Source of the DNA: Pseudomonadota bacterium
GTDB taxonomy: Bacteria > Pseudomonadota > Gammaproteobacteria > Acidiferrobacterales > Acidiferrobacteraceae
Assembly (NCBI GenBank): GCA_021797365.1
Contig: JAJZZU010000020.1
Coordinates: 1-14,828, forward strand
Direction: 5' to 3'
Length of the DNA: 14,828 nucleotides
Positions within the stretch are counted from its first letter, which is position 1, and the number at the start of each line of letters is the position of its first letter. A model generated the notes under the pieces. That model had not been told where the DNA came from, did not search any database, and saw only the letters and a program-made list of their open reading frames with translations. Below are positions 6,461 to 14,828 of the stretch, piece after piece. The position numbers and the translations under genes were made by a program.

Positions 6461-7487
6461 ACGCCGGGTCTTGTATGCCGTCGCGATATTGCTGGCGGCG
6501 GGTGCCGTGATCTATGTCCTGGCGCCGGTGGTCACCCTGTTCCTGTTGGCCTCGCTCATCGCCTACATCGCCAATCCGCTGGTCTCGCGGGCGCAACGCG
6601 CCGGCGTGCCGCGCAGCGCCACCATCCTTCTTCTGCTGCTGTTGCTGGTGCTTGCGGTCGCGGCTCTGGCATTCGCGCTCGTACCCATGGCGCAAAGGGA
6701 GTTCACGACGTTCACCGCGCATGCGCCGGCCTATATGGACTGGTTGCAGGCGCGTATCCTGCGCGCCACCCATGGTCGCTATACGCCCGATCTCCACGCA
6801 CTGAAGCGGCATATCCTGGCGCAATGGCAAGGGGTGGGGGCCGACGTCGCCCGGCTCCTGCCGGTGGCCACCGCCTCCGGCCTGCACATCCTCGTAGCGC
6901 TCGCGCGACTCATGCTGATTCTTGTCGTGACCTTCTACCTGTTGCGCGACTGGGACGACATTGGCGCCACCGCCGTGGAGATCCTGCCGGGTCGTTACCG
7001 CGAGCCGATAGTGCGCTTCGCAGGCGAGGTCGATGTCCAGCTCGGCCGGCTCCTGCGCGGCCAGCTCACGGTCATGATCGCGCTTGCCATACTCTATACT
7101 GTCGGTCTGAGCATAGCCGGCCTGGATCTGGCCCTGCCGGTCGGTGTCGTGACGGGATTTTTGAGCTTCATCCCGTATCTCGGGTTTTTTACCGGGCTTT
7201 TCACCGCGAGCCTCGCGGTGTTGCTGCAGTACCATGACGTGAGGCATCTTCTGTTCGTGTTCGCGGCCTTTGGCTTTGGAGAGATGATGGAGAGCATGGT
7301 CCTCGGCCCGCGGCTCGTGGGCCGTTCGATCGGTCTGCACCCGCTGCTTGTGATCTTCGCGGTGCTGACCGGAGGGCAGCTTTTCGGGTTTGCCGGGATC
7401 TTGCTGGCCCTTCCGGTCTCCGCGGTGCTCATGGTCTGGCTAAGACGCGTCCATGCCCGTTATCGCCACAGCGCGTGGTCCGAATGA
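6444..7487 (+). CDS. AI-2E family transporter (PerM/TqsA-type permease)
   Basis: Polytopic inner-membrane protein of 347 residues with the usual arrangement of this family: N-terminal helices (ILLAAGAVIYVLAPVVTLFL), the YIANPLV motif at 41-47, a soluble central segment, and a C-terminal block of helices with SFIPYLGFFTGLF and the family-typical EGxxLxPxLVG-like MESMVLGPRLVGRSIGLHPL. Members are efflux-type permeases; export of the signal AI-2 is shown for only a few and is not implied here. The frame is open from 6333 inside pgsA, but GTG 6444, with GAGGCAGGA before it, begins where homology to the family starts. The gene ends in an ATGA overlap with hda. A permease of this type next to hda and divergent from purMN is common in gammaproteobacteria. 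Confidence 0.9.
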   Translation: MLGETERRVLYAVAILLAAGAVIYVLAPVVTLFLLASLIAYIANPLVSRAQRAGVPRSATILLLLLLLVLAVAALAFALVPMAQREFTTFTAHAPAYMDWLQARILRATHGRYTPDLHALKRHILAQWQGVGADVARLLPVATASGLHILVALARLMLILVVTFYLLRDWDDIGATAVEILPGRYREPIVRFAGEVDVQLGRLLRGQLTVMIALAILYTVGLSIAGLDLALPVGVVTGFLSFIPYLGFFTGLFTASLAVLLQYHDVRHLLFVFAAFGFGEMMESMVLGPRLVGRSIGLHPLLVIFAVLTGGQLFGFAGILLALPVSAVLMVWLRRVHARYRHSAWSE

Positions 7488-8170
7488 CGCGCCAGCTGCC
7501 GCTCGATCTGTCGGTGCGCGATCGCCCCTCGTTTGAAAATTTCTGGGCGACCGAGAATGGCGCGGCGCTCGCCGCCGCGCGCGCCTTCGCCGAGGGGCGG
7601 CCGGGGCCCTTGTATCTGTTCGGCCCCGAGGGCTGTGGCAAGACCCATCTCCTGGCGGCCGTGGCACGCGCGGTCCAGGGAGGTGGCCCCTGCGCGTTCC
7701 TGTCGCTCGCCCATACCTCCCCGATGGCCTGGCAAAGTCTGGCCGATCTGCCGCCCGAGAGTACGGTCTGTGTTGATGACATGGAGGCCTTGGCGGGGCA
7801 CGCCGATGGCGAGCGGCAGCTGTTCGTGCTGTTCGAGACACTGGCGCCGGCGCGACGCATCGTGCTGGCCGGACGCAGTAACCCCGCCGGCCTAGCGGTG
7901 ACCCGCGATGACCTGCGGACGCGGCTTGGAAGCGGCCCGATCGTGGCCATGCGCCGTCTGTCGGATGAGGTCAAGGCCCAGGCCCTCTGTCACCGCGCCT
8001 CGCTTAGGGGACTGCAGCTGAATGATGCGGCATGTGCCTATCTTTTGGCGCACGGTCCGCGCGATCCGCGGGCGCTTTTCGCGTTGCTGGAAGACCTCGA
8101 TCGCGAGACCCTGGCGGACGGACGGCGCCTTACCATCCCGTATCTGCGCGCCGTCCTCGCGCGTCCTTAG
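7484..8170 (+). CDS. hda: DnaA regulatory inactivator Hda
   Basis: AAA+ protein that, bound to the DNA sliding clamp, stimulates hydrolysis of ATP on DnaA after initiation and so prevents re-replication. The N-terminal clamp-binding peptide QLPLDL (residues 4-9) is intact. A Walker A-type loop GPEGCGKTH (47-55) and a Walker B-like VCVDDMEAL (95-103) follow, then a sensor-type strand (IVLAGRSNPAGL) and DLRTRLGSG, the arginine-containing region. The total of 228 residues fits Hda, and there is no DNA-binding domain IV, which separates it from DnaA. The ATG at 7484 overlaps the permease stop as ATGA; a GTG nine bases upstream would only add three residues. The gene converges on the wrbA-like gene, with 25 bases between stops and no visible terminator. 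Confidence 0.95.
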   Translation: MTRQLPLDLSVRDRPSFENFWATENGAALAAARAFAEGRPGPLYLFGPEGCGKTHLLAAVARAVQGGGPCAFLSLAHTSPMAWQSLADLPPESTVCVDDMEALAGHADGERQLFVLFETLAPARRIVLAGRSNPAGLAVTRDDLRTRLGSGPIVAMRRLSDEVKAQALCHRASLRGLQLNDAACAYLLAHGPRDPRALFALLEDLDRETLADGRRLTIPYLRAVLARP

Positions 8171-8195
8171 AGGGGGTGGTACGCAGGGTGGGGAC

Positions 8196-10180
<1,985 letters not shown>

Positions 10181-10659
10181 GGGTATGGGAAACGCCGGCG
10201 GGCCGCGGGATCTGCGAGGCTCAGCCCGACCACTGCGTTCTCGTCCTCCTTTGAAGATGGGAGATAGGATTCATGTTTCCTTCACGAGGCTTGCGGCCCG
10301 CGGCGCATGGCGTTGAAGGCGGTCCGGCGGCGACTTTCGACCAGGCCTGGAGCCGTAGGCGCCAGTATAACCGAATGTCCGGATTGCCATGGGATCACGT
10401 ATCCGGGTTTTGCGTCCCGCCGAGGCCGCCCGCAGTCCTGGTCGGCATCGTCGGCAGGTGGGGTATGGGTCGACGGGACCGCGTCGTCGCGACCCGCCCC
10501 GGTCCCACGCCGAGGCGCCGTTCGGATGCCCGCGGGGGGCCGCCGAGCGCATGGCGAGCGGATACCGACATGGTGCATTCGTGATCTTGGTGCCGGGGTC
10601 CCTCTCAGCACGACGGCCGGTCTTGTCTGCGGCCCGGGGAGTCGGTATCGTCGCCTTGT
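10181..10659 (+). other. 479-base stretch without a convincing gene
   Basis: This separates the divergent lyase and phosphatase genes and should contain both promoters. Open frames exist on both strands but none has a ribosome binding site, recognisable motifs or family resemblance. TATAAC at 10366-10371 could be a plus-strand -10 but has no -35 at the right distance. No tRNA, terminator, repeat or riboswitch was recognised. Confidence 0.6.
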
Positions 10660-11475
10660 ATGAGACCTGTCTTTCAGCCGCGGATCGGCGAGGCCGATAG
10701 CCGCCGCTTCCTGCGTTTTGCGTTTTCGCTCGCCGATCTGGCGCGGCGGCTCCTGGCCGAGACCCCCATCGGGGAAGCGGATATTGCCGTCAAGGCCGAT
10801 GGCTCCTATGTGAGTGTGGCCGATCAGCGCATCGAGGCGGCCTGGCGGGAGGCCATTGCCGGACAGTTTGGTGATCACGATCTCGTGGGCGAGGAGTATC
10901 CGGCGGAGGGTCGAGGCAGCGCCTGGGAGTGGGTCCTCGATCCGATCGATGGGACCGATAATTTCGTGCATGGCATGGCGACCTTTGGCACCCTGGTGGC
11001 CTTGCGCCACGAGGGTGTTCCGGTGCTCGGGGTCATAGACCACCCGCGGCTCGACCTGCGGGTGAGCGCCGCCCATGGACTCGGGGCCTCGTGCAATGGG
11101 CGCGACGTGCGCGTCGCCGACCGCCAGGAATCGGGGACACCGATAGTCATCGCAACGGCCCCCGAGAATTTCACCAAGGGCGGTCGTCCGGAACTCTTTG
11201 GCCGATTGGCGGCAGCCCACCCGAACCTGCGCGTTTACCGGGACTGTTATGCCCATAGCGTGGTTTTGCAAGGTCAGGGGGCGGTGGCCGTCGACTGGCA
11301 TGCGCAGCTCTGGGATGTATGCGCGGCGTGGGCGATCGCGCGCGAGGCGGGTGCGGCGTTCGAGCGCCTGGATGGGCCGCCGGGGCGTTATCGGGTCGTT
11401 TTCGGGCGGCCCGCGGCGGTGGTGGCGGTCACGGATCTGCTGGGGATCGCGCGGGAGGGGGAGGAGGAGGGATGA
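10660..11475 (+). CDS. Inositol monophosphatase family phosphatase (possibly HisN-type)
   Basis: Mg2+-dependent, Li+-sensitive-type phosphomonoesterase of the IMPase fold. The 271 residues show KADGSYVSVADQRIE (45-59), the metal-binding GEE (77-79), the signature DPIDGTDNF (94-102) and the C-terminal WDVCAAWAIAREAGA with Trp218-Asp219 (motif 2), all needed residues present. Substrates in the family include inositol 1-phosphate, 3'-phosphoadenosine 5'-phosphate and histidinol phosphate. The sequence pattern is closest to the inositol-monophosphatase/histidinol-phosphatase branch, but I cannot decide. The acidic tail EGEEEG comes from the GGAGGAGGAGG run that is also the ribosome binding site of the next gene. 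Its stop overlaps that gene's ATG. No strong Shine-Dalgarno precedes ATG 10660. Confidence 0.88.
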   Translation: MRPVFQPRIGEADSRRFLRFAFSLADLARRLLAETPIGEADIAVKADGSYVSVADQRIEAAWREAIAGQFGDHDLVGEEYPAEGRGSAWEWVLDPIDGTDNFVHGMATFGTLVALRHEGVPVLGVIDHPRLDLRVSAAHGLGASCNGRDVRVADRQESGTPIVIATAPENFTKGGRPELFGRLAAAHPNLRVYRDCYAHSVVLQGQGAVAVDWHAQLWDVCAAWAIAREAGAAFERLDGPPGRYRVVFGRPAAVVAVTDLLGIAREGEEEG

Positions 11476-12140
11476 AGGCCGAATTTTGGCATACGCGTTG
11501 GCATGAGAATCGCATTGGTTTCCATCAGGCCGAGATCAACCGTTTCCTGCGCCGGCATATCGACGCCCTGGGCCCCAAGGGCCCGGTGTTCGTGCCGCTG
11601 TGTGGCAAAAGCCGCGACATGAGCTGGCTTTTCGAACAGGGGCGCGAGGTCATAGGGATCGAGATCAGCCCGCTCGCCGTCGAGGCATTTTATCGGGAAC
11701 AGAAGATCCCCGTGGATCGGGTCGGCCGCGGCGAGTTCCTGGAGTACCAGGCGACCGGTGTCACCATCCTGCTCGGCGATTACTTCCGGTTGACCGCGGA
11801 ACTGCTCGGGCCGGTGGCGGCCGTCTATGATCGCGCCGCCCTGATCGCCATGCCGCCGGCCACGCGACGCGCCTATGCCGAGCATATGGCCCGCCTGCTG
11901 GCCCCGGGGACGCCGGTCCTGCTGATCGCCCCCTTTTCCCTGAAAGATCCGCAAAGCGGCCCGCCGTTTGCGGTATCGTCATCGGAAATCCAGGAGATCT
12001 TCGCCGATCATTTCACGGTGGAAGTCCTGGAATGCGAACGCAAAACTGCGGAGGAGGATCCGCGACTCGCCGAGCAGGGTCTGGCGTGGCGCGAGGAGGG
12101 CGTGTACCGGCTGTGCCGGCGGGCAGGGCGCGAGGCGTAG
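11472..12140 (+). CDS. tpm: Thiopurine S-methyltransferase family protein
   Basis: SAM-dependent methyltransferase of 222 residues, typical of bacterial Tpm (about 217). It begins MKAEFWHTRWHENRIGFHQ, the characteristic N-terminus, followed by the SAM-binding VFVPLCGKSRDMSWL (39-53) and VIGIEISPLAVEAF, GDYF and a VYDRAALIAMPP segment, with PPFAVSSSEI toward the C-terminus. In Pseudomonas and relatives such enzymes methylate selenium and tellurium oxyanions as well as thiopurines, so a metalloid detoxification role is plausible but inferred. The ATG at 11472 follows a very strong GGAGGAGGAGGG site and overlaps the phosphatase stop (ATGA). The Kdo hydroxylase follows after 55 bases. Confidence 0.93.
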   Translation: MKAEFWHTRWHENRIGFHQAEINRFLRRHIDALGPKGPVFVPLCGKSRDMSWLFEQGREVIGIEISPLAVEAFYREQKIPVDRVGRGEFLEYQATGVTILLGDYFRLTAELLGPVAAVYDRAALIAMPPATRRAYAEHMARLLAPGTPVLLIAPFSLKDPQSGPPFAVSSSEIQEIFADHFTVEVLECERKTAEEDPRLAEQGLAWREEGVYRLCRRAGREA

Positions 12141-12195
12141 GCGCGCGCCTTCCGGCGGTTGGGCGCGACCGGCGGCAGACGAGGGGGACGGGGTC

Positions 12196-13110
12196 ATGGA
12201 TCCATTGGTGAACATCGAGGGCGAGTGCTTCGATGCTGTTTTTGGTGAGGCCGTCAGGGACCGGGCGCTGCGCGCCCTGGAGGGGGGGCGGGTCTTGTTC
12301 TTTCCGCGTCTCACCTTCCCGCTCGGTGCTGATGAGCGGTCCTTCCTGGATCCCCGTTGTTCGGATGGTCGCGCCAAGAACATCAGTTATGACGTGTCAT
12401 CGGGTAGTCTGAAAGGGACGGCCCTGGCAGGTCATGAACGGGAACGCTTGCGTGACATGGTGGCGCGGTATGCGCAGAGCGCGCGCACGCTGGTGGAGGG
12501 CCTGCTGCCGGGTTACACGCCGCATCTGCGCCTGGGGCGCACCAGTTACCGCCCGGTCGAGGCCAAAGAGCGACCCTCCTCCTATCGCAAGGACGACAGC
12601 CGCCTGCATGTGGACGCCTTTCCCTCGCGTCCGAACGGGGGCCAGCGCATATTACGGGTCTTTAGCAACGTCAATCCCGACGGTCGCGGTCGAGTGTGGC
12701 GTCTGGGTGAGCCCTTCGAGACCTGCGCCCGGCGTTTTTTGCCAGCGATACGTCCGCCGCTGCCGGGGCAGCGCTGGCTATTGGCCGCATGCGGGCTTAC
12801 CACCGGCTACCGCTCGGCCTACGATCATTACATGCTGGCCTTGCATAATGCCATGAAGGGCGACGACTATTTTCAGCGTCACTGTCCCCAATACGAGGTC
12901 ACGTTCCCGGCCGGGACCACCTGGGTGGTCTTTACCGATCAGGTCCCCCATGCGGCGATGGCCGGCCAGTATCTGTTCGAGCAGACCTTTCATCTGCCCG
13001 TGCAGGGCCTGAACGAGCCGGCGCACGCGCCGCTGTCGGTGCTGGAGCGGCTCCTCAAGCGGCCGCTGGTCGCGACCCGAGATCAAAACCGCTCGATCCG
13101 GGCCTCGTAG
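12196..13110 (+). CDS. kdoO: Kdo hydroxylase family protein (Fe(II)/2-oxoglutarate-dependent)
   Basis: Family members hydroxylate a Kdo residue of lipopolysaccharide inner core to Ko at C3, using Fe(II), 2-oxoglutarate and oxygen. The 304-residue protein has the family core: YRKDDSRLHVDAFPSRPNGG (130-149), with His138 and Asp140 as the proximal iron ligands, then RILRVFSNVNPDG and RVWRLGEPFE, and a distal His252 in TDQVPHAAMAGQY. YDHYMLALHNAMKGDD lies between. The ATG at 12196 is preceded by GAGGGGG. The last 28 bases overlap the convergent hypothetical gene. It is the last of three plus-strand genes; the link to the methyltransferase and phosphatase is not obviously functional. The modification adds acid and polymyxin tolerance in some bacteria, which would suit an acidophile. 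Confidence 0.9.
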   Translation: MDPLVNIEGECFDAVFGEAVRDRALRALEGGRVLFFPRLTFPLGADERSFLDPRCSDGRAKNISYDVSSGSLKGTALAGHERERLRDMVARYAQSARTLVEGLLPGYTPHLRLGRTSYRPVEAKERPSSYRKDDSRLHVDAFPSRPNGGQRILRVFSNVNPDGRGRVWRLGEPFETCARRFLPAIRPPLPGQRWLLAACGLTTGYRSAYDHYMLALHNAMKGDDYFQRHCPQYEVTFPAGTTWVVFTDQVPHAAMAGQYLFEQTFHLPVQGLNEPAHAPLSVLERLLKRPLVATRDQNRSIRAS

Positions 13111-13445
13111 GGGTAGAGCAGCAGGCGATAGAGGGTGTCGCCGAACTGCACATGGGTGGCCTCCGGTCGACCGATGACCAAGGTCTGGCCGCCGCGTGCC
13201 GAGAGCGCCGCCATCCCGAATCGCCGTGCCGCGATCAGCCCATTCAGGACCTCGACCAAGTCCTCGCGCGCCACCGAACAGGTGTTGTCTACGATCCGGC
13301 ACGCGTGTCCGTTATGAGTCCGCCCCTCGATGATGACGGCATCAGGCCGCAATGACTCCGGTCCCGGGCAGCGGGCCTGTGGATCAATATAATCGTCCAT
13401 GGCCCATTTTACCGCCGCCAAGGCAGGTTTTGATACCGTTCCCAT
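13083..13445 (-). CDS. Hypothetical protein (about 105-120 aa), family not recognised
   Basis: Soluble protein with no motif I can name. The C-terminal two thirds look like a real folded domain: AVIIEGRTHNGHACRIVDNT, DLVEVLNGLIAARRFGMAAL, TLVIGRPEATHVQFGDTLYR and YPYEARIERF. It carries three cysteines and no signal peptide or membrane segment. The start is uncertain: ATG 13445 gives 120 aa, ATG 13400 gives 105 aa. Neither has a Shine-Dalgarno; TAAAAT ends five bases before ATG 13400, which would place transcription initiation at that ATG (leaderless). The 3' end overlaps the convergent Kdo hydroxylase by 28 bases. A longer frame upstream to 13580 has no coding look. Confidence 0.6.
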   Translation of the reverse strand: MGTVSKPALAAVKWAMDDYIDPQARCPGPESLRPDAVIIEGRTHNGHACRIVDNTCSVAREDLVEVLNGLIAARRFGMAALSARGGQTLVIGRPEATHVQFGDTLYRLLLYPYEARIERF

Positions 13446-13463
13446 GCGCGGCTGAAGGACTCC

Positions 13464-13565
13464 GTGGATCTGCCAGACCGCGAACGGGACATTGCCATGC
13501 GCGATCTTGCGCGAACGGTGGCTCGGCAAAGCCAGGCGGGATCGGTTTTGCCGGGCTACCGATGA
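13464..13565 (+). CDS. Possible small ORF (33 aa), doubtful
   Basis: A 33-codon frame VDLPDRERDIAMRDLARTVA onward to VLPGYR and TGA. The only support is an AAGGA sequence six bases before the GTG and an amphipathic charged helix. It runs opposite to the possible extension of the hypothetical gene at 13083-13445. It could be chance, or a remnant. Confidence 0.2.
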   Translation: MDLPDRERDIAMRDLARTVARQSQAGSVLPGYR

Positions 13566-13619
13566 GGCGATCCGGCGCATGGAACAGGCGGTACCGGCGG
13601 TGTGTCTTGCTGCGGCACG

Positions 13620-13880
13620 TCACCATCGATTGGACGGCCGCCTACGGCCTCTTGCCTCGTGCGCCGAGACGCTCGCCGGTCCCGTCTCTTTATCGGACAT
13701 GGTTATCGGGCCACTCACGGGCCCGGCATGGGTCTCACCGCGGGCTGCGGGTGCGAGGGTCGCCCACATCTTTATCAAAACACGCGGAAAGTCCCGCCAT
13801 TCCACATCCGCCGCGAACGGATAGGGCCCTGTCCCTTCGGGCGCGGGCCCACGCAATGCCGTATCGACCGCCGTCACCAT
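13620..13880 (-). CDS. Possible small hypothetical protein (86 aa), doubtful
   Basis: The frame starts MVTAVDTALRGPAPEGTGPY and continues PFAADVEWRDFPRVLIKMWA before a basic, low-complexity C-terminus ending SNRW. The first half looks protein-like; the second half does not. The start lies 43 bases after the NifU-like stop, so it could be the second gene of that unit. An in-frame GTG at 13898 is an alternative, but its AGGA is too close. Third-position GC is not clearly above background. Confidence 0.25.
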   Translation of the reverse strand: MVTAVDTALRGPAPEGTGPYPFAADVEWRDFPRVLIKMWATLAPAARGETHAGPVSGPITMSDKETGPASVSAHEARGRRRPSNRW

Positions 13881-13923
13881 GTTCCGAAGCGATGTCACTT
13901 CCTCGCGGGAATGGGCGGGCGCG

Positions 13924-14307
13924 TCAGAAGGTATTGACGACCGCAGAGACGCCCGGCACGGTACACACCACCTTTTCGACGACATTACGCAGATCCAGCA
14001 CCGAGTTCGGGCAACCGGCACAGGCGCCCTTCATCCGCACGCGCACGGTGGTGTCAACGATATCCACGAGCTCGATATCGCCCCCGTCGCGCTGGAGTAT
14101 CCGGCGCACATCCTCGATGGCGTGCTCGACGGCCGCCCGGTCCGGCGGTCCCGCGCCCGCATCCAAGGCCGGTCCTCGCCGTTCGCGAGCCGCGATGGCC
14201 TGGGCGCGCGCGATGCGGTACGCCATGTCCGGATCCGTCCCCTCCAGGGCGTCGAGTTCCTCTTCCGTATAAAATCGAATCGCCTGCGGGTGGTGTTTTT
14301 CACTCAT
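13924..14307 (-). CDS. NifU C-terminal-domain protein (Fe-S cluster carrier type)
   Basis: The 127-residue protein has an N-terminal helical region (residues 1-55, with FYTEEELDALEG and an alanine/arginine-rich helix) joined to a NifU-like C-terminal domain. That domain shows AIEDVRRILQRDGGDIELVD (63-82), VRVRMKGACAGCPNSVLDL with the paired cysteines 96 and 99 that ligate an Fe-S cluster between two subunits, and the ending VPGVSAV. Such proteins act as carriers delivering 4Fe-4S or 2Fe-2S clusters to apoproteins in the cytoplasm. There is no scaffold (NifU-N) or A-type domain. ATG 14305-14307 is chosen because the frame upstream lacks resemblance; it has no strong ribosome binding site. It diverges from the 48-aa membrane protein. 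Confidence 0.88.
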   Translation of the reverse strand: MSEKHHPQAIRFYTEEELDALEGTDPDMAYRIARAQAIAARERRGPALDAGAGPPDRAAVEHAIEDVRRILQRDGGDIELVDIVDTTVRVRMKGACAGCPNSVLDLRNVVEKVVCTVPGVSAVVNTF

Positions 14308-14360
14308 AGGGCATCTGTGTCTCGTCGGGCCGGTCCCCGCCACGTCTTTCCAGGAAGGCC

Positions 14361-14393
14361 GATTGACCCCGCTTGCGTCGCCCCCTAAGGTGG
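14361..14393 (+). promoter_or_regulatory. Candidate sigma-70 promoter before the 48-aa membrane protein
   Basis: TTGACC (14363-14368) and TAAGGT (14386-14391) are 17 bases apart. The flanks GATTGAC and CCTA..GTGG recur at identical spacing before the acyl carrier protein gene. The expected start is about 25 bases before ATG 14421. Confidence 0.45.
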
Positions 14394-14420
14394 GCTGCAG
14401 GTCACGCAGAGGGAGCGGCC

Positions 14421-14567
14421 ATGTTATGGACCATCTTCGTCATTTTACTCGTATTGTGGCTCGTAGGCATTGTGAGTTCGCGCACGATGGGTGGTTTCAT
14501 TCATATTTTGCTGGTGCTTGCCCTGGTGCTTTTGATCGTCAATCTGGTTCAAGGCCACGCCATATGA
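14421..14567 (+). CDS. Small membrane protein, lmo0937/DUF5670 type (48 aa)
   Basis: Forty-eight residues with two hydrophobic segments, IFVILLVLWLVGIV (5-18) and FIHILLVLALVLLIVNLV (26-43), joined by the turn SSRTMGG. This matches the short membrane protein family found in many bacteria and annotated as lmo0937 family. Its function is unknown; related genes are often found among stress-induced genes. AGAGGGAG lies six bases before ATG 14421. A frame open to 14373 exists, but the family begins at this ATG. Its own candidate promoter lies upstream, and the acyl carrier protein gene follows after 125 bases. Confidence 0.85.
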   Translation: MLWTIFVILLVLWLVGIVSSRTMGGFIHILLVLALVLLIVNLVQGHAI

Positions 14568-14573
14568 GTGGGA

Positions 14574-14602
14574 TTGACAGGCGCGGGGCGCCCTCCTAGA
14601 GT
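14574..14602 (+). promoter_or_regulatory. Strong candidate sigma-70 promoter for the acyl carrier protein gene
   Basis: A perfect TTGACA (14574-14579) is followed after 17 bases by TAGAGT (14597-14602), four of six. The spacer holds the inverted repeat GGCGC-GGG-GCGCC (14580-14592), a possible operator. The leader to ATG 14693 would be about 85 bases. Confidence 0.6.
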
Positions 14603-14692
14603 GGCCGCACCCCGAACCGGCAACACTTGGGATCGAGACTTGGTGCGCCACGGGCGCGTTCAGGGACAAGAATCGTGGTAAGGAGTCGCTTT

Positions 14693-14828
14693 ATGTCGGA
14701 TATCAGCGATATACGCAAGGATGTGATGACGATCGTCGAGACCAGCGGGAAGCTGGCGCGGCCGATCCCGCCCGACAAGGATCTCTATAGTGACCTTGGC
14801 GTGGAGTCGGTCAATGCGATCAGTATCT
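14693..14828 (+). CDS. Acyl carrier protein (4'-phosphopantetheine carrier), partial
   Basis: Only the first 45 codons are inside the window. They read as helix 1 of an acyl carrier protein (DIRKDVMTIVETSGKLARPI) followed by the loop PPDKDLYSDLGVESVNAISI. The conserved phosphopantetheine attachment serine lies in GVESV; the usual DSL is replaced by ESV, which suggests a specialised carrier rather than the AcpP of bulk fatty acid synthesis. An AAGGAG site lies eight bases before the ATG. It follows its own promoter. The downstream genes, which would show what it carries, are outside the window. Confidence 0.8.
   Translation, partial: MSDISDIRKDVMTIVETSGKLARPIPPDKDLYSDLGVESVNAISI

Larger units (their letters stand above)
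13446..13923. other. 478-base stretch with no firm gene
   Basis: Several weak frames occur, none convincing. On the minus strand, 13880 down to 13620 encodes an 86-aa frame beginning MVTAVDTALRG, directly downstream of the NifU-like gene. On the plus strand, GTG 13464 to 13565 encodes a 33-aa peptide with AAGGA correctly spaced. Both are listed separately with low confidence. No RNA gene, terminator or repeat was recognised. Confidence 0.5.

Noticed and set aside
7178..7200. Run of T after a GC-rich sequence resembling a terminator
   Set aside because: It is inside the permease coding region, and the preceding bases do not form a good hairpin.
10307..10663. Plus-strand frame with a CPDCHG motif that could be a zinc-binding protein
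   Set aside because: A single CxxC in a frame with no ribosome binding site and otherwise low-complexity, Arg/Gly/Ala-rich sequence; likely chance.
10282..11301. 339-aa minus-strand open frame across the phosphatase gene
   Set aside because: It covers the antisense of a clear IMPase-family gene and looks like a GC-rich shadow. Its part within 10282-10659 has no motif or ribosome binding site.
13352..14272. 306-aa plus-strand open frame over the NifU-like gene
   Set aside because: Its second half is antisense to the NifU-domain protein, and the composition is Arg/Ser/Pro-rich without motifs.

Overview
The window is a GC-rich chromosomal stretch from a gammaproteobacterium. The main evidence is the block purN-purM, divergent from a CDP-alcohol phosphatidyltransferase, an AI-2E/PerM-type permease and hda; this neighbourhood is familiar from gammaproteobacterial chromosomes. 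A Kdo hydroxylase (so Kdo-containing lipopolysaccharide), a thiopurine-type methyltransferase linked in other bacteria to selenium and tellurium methylation, and a DsrE-like domain would fit an environmental lineage such as the acidophilic iron/sulfur oxidisers. That last step is a guess; no rRNA or species-level marker is present. I see no mobile element, CRISPR array, tRNA or rRNA.

Layout from left to right. Positions 1-951 hold the 5' part of a membrane fatty acid desaturase on the minus strand. Its distal end runs into a 47-bp perfect inverted copy of its own 5' region at the window edge, which is either an assembly fold-back or a real inverted repeat. A 64-aa conserved small protein lies upstream of it and is divergent from a Nudix hydrolase. 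Next, on the minus strand, come purM-purN and then a tightly overlapping three-gene unit: ECF sigma factor, membrane anti-sigma factor with a C-terminal DsrE/F-like domain, and an exported seven-repeat beta-propeller protein. A candidate ECF-type promoter sits directly before the sigma gene, suggesting autoregulation. On the plus strand pgsA-like, permease and hda genes overlap end to end. An aspartase/fumarase-family lyase and a WrbA-like flavoprotein form an overlapping minus-strand pair.

After a 479-base stretch with no convincing gene, an inositol-monophosphatase-family enzyme, a thiopurine-type methyltransferase and a Kdo hydroxylase follow on the plus strand. They converge on a minus-strand hypothetical gene. 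A second gene-poor stretch precedes a minus-strand NifU-C-domain protein. It is divergent from a 48-aa membrane protein and an acyl carrier protein gene cut by the window end. These last two plus-strand genes have candidate sigma-70 promoters that resemble each other.

The least ordinary content is the sigma / DsrE-domain anti-sigma / beta-propeller operon, which looks like an envelope-sensing circuit with an unusual sensor, and the inverted repeat at the left edge. Much of the rest is housekeeping. Genes are densely packed, with several ATGA-type stop/start overlaps, and no good rho-independent terminator was seen.
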